The notes under the pieces were generated by a model. It made no database searches. It had not been told where the DNA came from and saw only the letters and a program-made list of their open reading frames with translations. From positions 1 through 64,000 of the forward strand of contig CABVDL010000002.1 in the NCBI GenBank assembly GCA_902497035.1: DNA of 64,000 nucleotides, written 5' to 3'. This stretch comes from an uncultured Prevotella sp. GTDB taxonomy: Bacteria; Bacteroidota; Bacteroidia; Bacteroidales; Bacteroidaceae. Made by a program: the position numbers and the translations under genes. Shown piece after piece: positions 61,789 through 64,000 of this stretch (position 1 is its first letter; every line of letters starts with the position of its first letter).

Positions 61789-62703
61789 CTACCGGCTGCC
61801 AATGAACAGCAATACCATGCTCAGCAGAACGAGGGACAGGTCAACAGCCTTGGCCTTGAGGTTGTGCTCGTGAAAGATGAGCGCGCCGAAGACGAAGCTT
61901 ACCACTACGCTGCCCCGTCGTATCATCGAGATGATCGATATCATGGCCTGCGGCTCGCTTAGGGCGTAGAAGTAGAGGAAGTCGGCTACCGACAAAGCCA
62001 CGCTGATGCCTACGATTGACCAGTGCCATGTGAACGCCTGTTTGTGGCGGTGAGGCCACCAGATGACGATAAGCATGACCAGCATCCAGCCGGTCTGGTA
62101 GATGTTGTACCACGACTGCACGGCCATCCGGTTGATGCCGACGCCGCCGTCAGCGGGTGATGCCATCAGATATTTGTCGTACAGGCCGCTGACGGCACCT
62201 AATATGGCAGCTATGACGATGCAGAAAATCCAGAGATTATGCCCAAATCGGATGCCCTCCTTCCTGCCTGAACGGCTCAACATGAAGAAGGAGCAGATGG
62301 CAAGCAGCACGCCTGCCCATTGCCAGCCATTGAGACGCTCACCGAAGACAATCAGCGCGCCGAGCAGCACCAGTACGGGACGCGTGGCGTTGATAGGACC
62401 GACTATCGTAAGTGGCAGATGTTTCATGCCGAGGTAGCCGAACAGCCAGCTTGAAAGTACGATGACGCTTTTCAGCAGAATGTATTTGTGCATTTCCCAT
62501 CCTCCATGGGCGACATGGAATATGGTGCCGTCAAGCAGAGAGGTACACGACGACATGATGATGAGCGGAAGAAAGATGAGTGAGCAGAACAGCGTGTTCA
62601 GGAAAAGCACGGGAACAACGGCGTTGTCGCGTAGTGCCGCTTTCTTGAAAGAGTCGTAACATCCCAGCAATGCTGCGGAGAGAAATGCTAATAACAGCCA
62701 CAT
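61789..62703 (-). CDS. DMT-superfamily (EamA-like) transporter
   Basis: Inner-membrane protein of 304 residues with about ten membrane helices in two EamA-type halves. The family sequence GPINATRPVLVLLGALIVFGE sits in the first half and the matching IISMIRRGSVVVSFVFGALI in the second. Substrate unknown; relatives export amino acids, sugars or nucleotide sugars. The ATG at 62703 is used because the in-frame ATG at 62727 lies inside the hairpin that ends the upstream gene. Confidence 0.88.
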   Translation of the reverse strand: MWLLLAFLSAALLGCYDSFKKAALRDNAVVPVLFLNTLFCSLIFLPLIIMSSCTSLLDGTIFHVAHGGWEMHKYILLKSVIVLSSWLFGYLGMKHLPLTIVGPINATRPVLVLLGALIVFGERLNGWQWAGVLLAICSFFMLSRSGRKEGIRFGHNLWIFCIVIAAILGAVSGLYDKYLMASPADGGVGINRMAVQSWYNIYQTGWMLVMLIVIWWPHRHKQAFTWHWSIVGISVALSVADFLYFYALSEPQAMISIISMIRRGSVVVSFVFGALIFHEHNLKAKAVDLSLVLLSMVLLFIGSR

Positions 62704-62718
62704 AGCTAATAACGGTAA

Positions 62719-62750
62719 AGGCCCCAATACCTTTTAGGATATTGGAGCCT
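62719..62750 (-). terminator. Probable terminator after the peptidyl-prolyl isomerase gene
   Basis: On the minus strand the arms 62750-62736 and 62732-62719 pair over 14 positions with one mismatch and one bulge, loop AAA. Only three T follow, so it may be leaky into the DMT gene. Confidence 0.6.
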
Positions 62751-62788
62751 CAAGTTCATATTATAAAATAATGTGTTTTAAGTCTCGA

Positions 62789-64000
62789 TTAGAAGAAGAG
62801 GTAGCGGTTGTCAACCACCTTGCCCTTGATGTAAAGCTCATTCATGAAGTTGCCTGCATATTGCATGGCCTTCTGGCGGAGCTTAGCCTCCTGAGCGGTT
62901 TCGTTGAACTTGGCTCCGTTCATGGCTTTCTTCACCACCTGGAACTGGTAGACGCCGGCCAGACCTTTCACGGGATGGCTGCTGAACTTGCCGGCTTTCG
63001 TGGCATACACGGCACCGCTGAGTGCGGGCTCACTTGCGCCCGTAGCCTGTACGAACACGGGAGCGGCAAACGTAACCTGATTTACGGTCTGCACCGTGGC
63101 ACCCTTGCCCTTGGCTGCGGCAATGCTCTTGGCACCGCTGGCCTTGGCAATCAGCATCTCTGCTTTCTTGTCGCGCATCACCTCGCTCTTCACCATCTCA
63201 CGAACCTGGGGGTCATCGAGGCCGCGATAACCGGCCGGGTGAATCTTGGTGCAGACAACCAGCAGCAGGTTGTCGCCGTTGTTACCACACTCATACATCG
63301 GTGACACCTGGCCTTCCTTGGCATCAAACAGCCACTTCAGCGCATCGCGGGTAGAGCGCACACCGGCCACATTGTGCTGGGATGTCGTTATATCCTTGGC
63401 ATCCTGATACTGGTAGCCGCTCTTAGCTGCGTTCTTCTCGATGGACTCGGGTGTCTGGTTGGCACTCACAAATGAACTGAACTTGTTGTAGATAGCGCTG
63501 CGGGTGTCCTTGGAGTAGTCGATGGTGCGCTTGATGACGGCGGCAGTATATTTGCTCACCATATTGCGACGGTCGAGAACTTCAACAACGACATTGCCCT
63601 GCGTCAGCTTGATGTTCTTATACTCCTTCGGTGCTGCAGTCATCAGGGTGTTGAGGTAATTCTTCGTGTCTTTGTCCATCGTGTTGGTGTACTCATACTG
63701 ACGGGAAGTGAGCCATTGCTCAGCGCCTTCTTGGCCATACTTCTTTGCCAGTGCTGCGAAATCAGCGCCACTGTTGAGGGCGTTGATGATGGAGTCGGCA
63801 CGCTGGTGAGCCTCATCCGGAGTAGTGCCGCCCACCTGGATGGCGCGATACTGAACGGAGTCGGGCAGCTGCTGCTTGGCAACAAGCTTGATGACGTTGA
63901 ATGAGTTGTCCTGCTTGTTCTCTACAGGACCGAGGGTCTGTCCAACAGACATAGAGTCGAGCTTGGCAGAGATGTCGGTCGGGAATGCCTCCTTGCCCAC
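62789..64000 (-). CDS. SurA/PpiD-like periplasmic peptidyl-prolyl isomerase, C-terminal part
   Basis: The gene runs off the right edge; the last 403 residues are present. They cover the end of a parvulin (PpiC) domain (GKEAFP...LDSMSVGQTLGPVENK is the typical strand-helix close), followed by a second rotamase-like region and helical segments (KYGQEGAEQWLT, ALKWLFDAKEGQVSPMYECG). The protein should assist folding of outer-membrane proteins from the periplasmic side of the inner membrane. The full-length Bacteroidota relatives have about 700 residues. A terminator lies 39 bases after the stop. Confidence 0.88.
   Translation of the reverse strand: MGKEAFPTDISAKLDSMSVGQTLGPVENKQDNSFNVIKLVAKQQLPDSVQYRAIQVGGTTPDEAHQRADSIINALNSGADFAALAKKYGQEGAEQWLTSRQYEYTNTMDKDTKNYLNTLMTAAPKEYKNIKLTQGNVVVEVLDRRNMVSKYTAAVIKRTIDYSKDTRSAIYNKFSSFVSANQTPESIEKNAAKSGYQYQDAKDITTSQHNVAGVRSTRDALKWLFDAKEGQVSPMYECGNNGDNLLLVVCTKIHPAGYRGLDDPQVREMVKSEVMRDKKAEMLIAKASGAKSIAAAKGKGATVQTVNQVTFAAPVFVQATGASEPALSGAVYATKAGKFSSHPVKGLAGVYQFQVVKKAMNGAKFNETAQEAKLRQKAMQYAGNFMNELYIKGKVVDNRYLFF

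Overview
The window reads as an ordinary chromosomal segment of a Bacteroidota bacterium, most likely a Prevotella-like member of the Bacteroidales. The evidence is an aerotolerance-type batABCDE operon, OmpP1/FadL-like and PorT-like outer-membrane barrels, M64 and DPP III peptidases, DUF4491, DUF6078 and DUF2027-type proteins, and promoters of the Bacteroidota form (TTTG or TTGG, then about 19 bases, then TAnnTTTG). No insertion sequence, prophage, CRISPR array, rRNA or recognisable defence island is visible. One tRNA (Cys, GCA) is present. About 53 protein genes fill nearly all the sequence.

Layout. 0.2-6.9 kb (+): mutS2, a WG-repeat-like protein, an LtaS-like phosphotransferase, a PAP2 phosphatase and trmO. 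6.9-12.5 kb (-): an envelope operon led by a large MscS channel, followed by kdsA and kdsD (the Kdo pathway for LPS) and a secreted PLD-type phospholipid synthase, with a clear promoter at 12535-12565. 12.7-13.9 kb (+): a lipoprotein aldose 1-epimerase. 14.0-22.1 kb (-): lon, tgt, lptF/G, a DEAD-box helicase and a C69 dipeptidase, the first three joined by ATGA overlaps. 22.2-25.6 kb: trmN6, a candidate stand-alone small RNA on the minus strand (about 22897-22985) and a secreted GH2 glycosidase. 26-29 kb (+): a short AraC-type regulator, dipeptidyl peptidase III and an AlkD-like protein.

29.3-43.3 kb (+): moxR, DUF58, an unassigned membrane protein, batA-batE, PAP2, queA, a DUF2027/Smr protein, nadE and a cupin. 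43.3-45.2 kb: a small Cys-rich membrane protein, a GDP-mannose pyrophosphorylase and a DUF6078 protein, then a repeat-rich intergenic region with two 45-base palindromic units. 45.4-50.6 kb (-): a LysM plus periplasmic-binding-fold protein, an OM barrel, a POT peptide transporter and a GH10-like hydrolase. 50.8-54.6 kb (+): tRNA-Cys, a glucosaminidase with LysM domains, an M64 peptidase, a TPR protein and an EFR1 ferredoxin. 54.7-57.3 kb (-): a FadL-like barrel behind a Tyr/Trp/Gly-rich repeat protein. 57.5-64 kb: prmA, dapA, DUF4491, a phospho-sugar mutase, a DMT transporter and the C-terminal part of a SurA/PpiD-like isomerase that runs off the edge.

Taken together the region serves envelope biogenesis (Kdo, LptF/G, phospholipids, peptidoglycan, outer-membrane folding), tRNA modification (TrmO, Tgt, QueA, TrmN6) and peptide use (C69, DPP III, M64, POT). 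The main candidates for something new are the small RNA at 22.9 kb, two palindromic repeat families in intergenic DNA, a Tgt lacking the usual zinc cysteines, and several envelope proteins of unknown role. No large undescribed system is evident.
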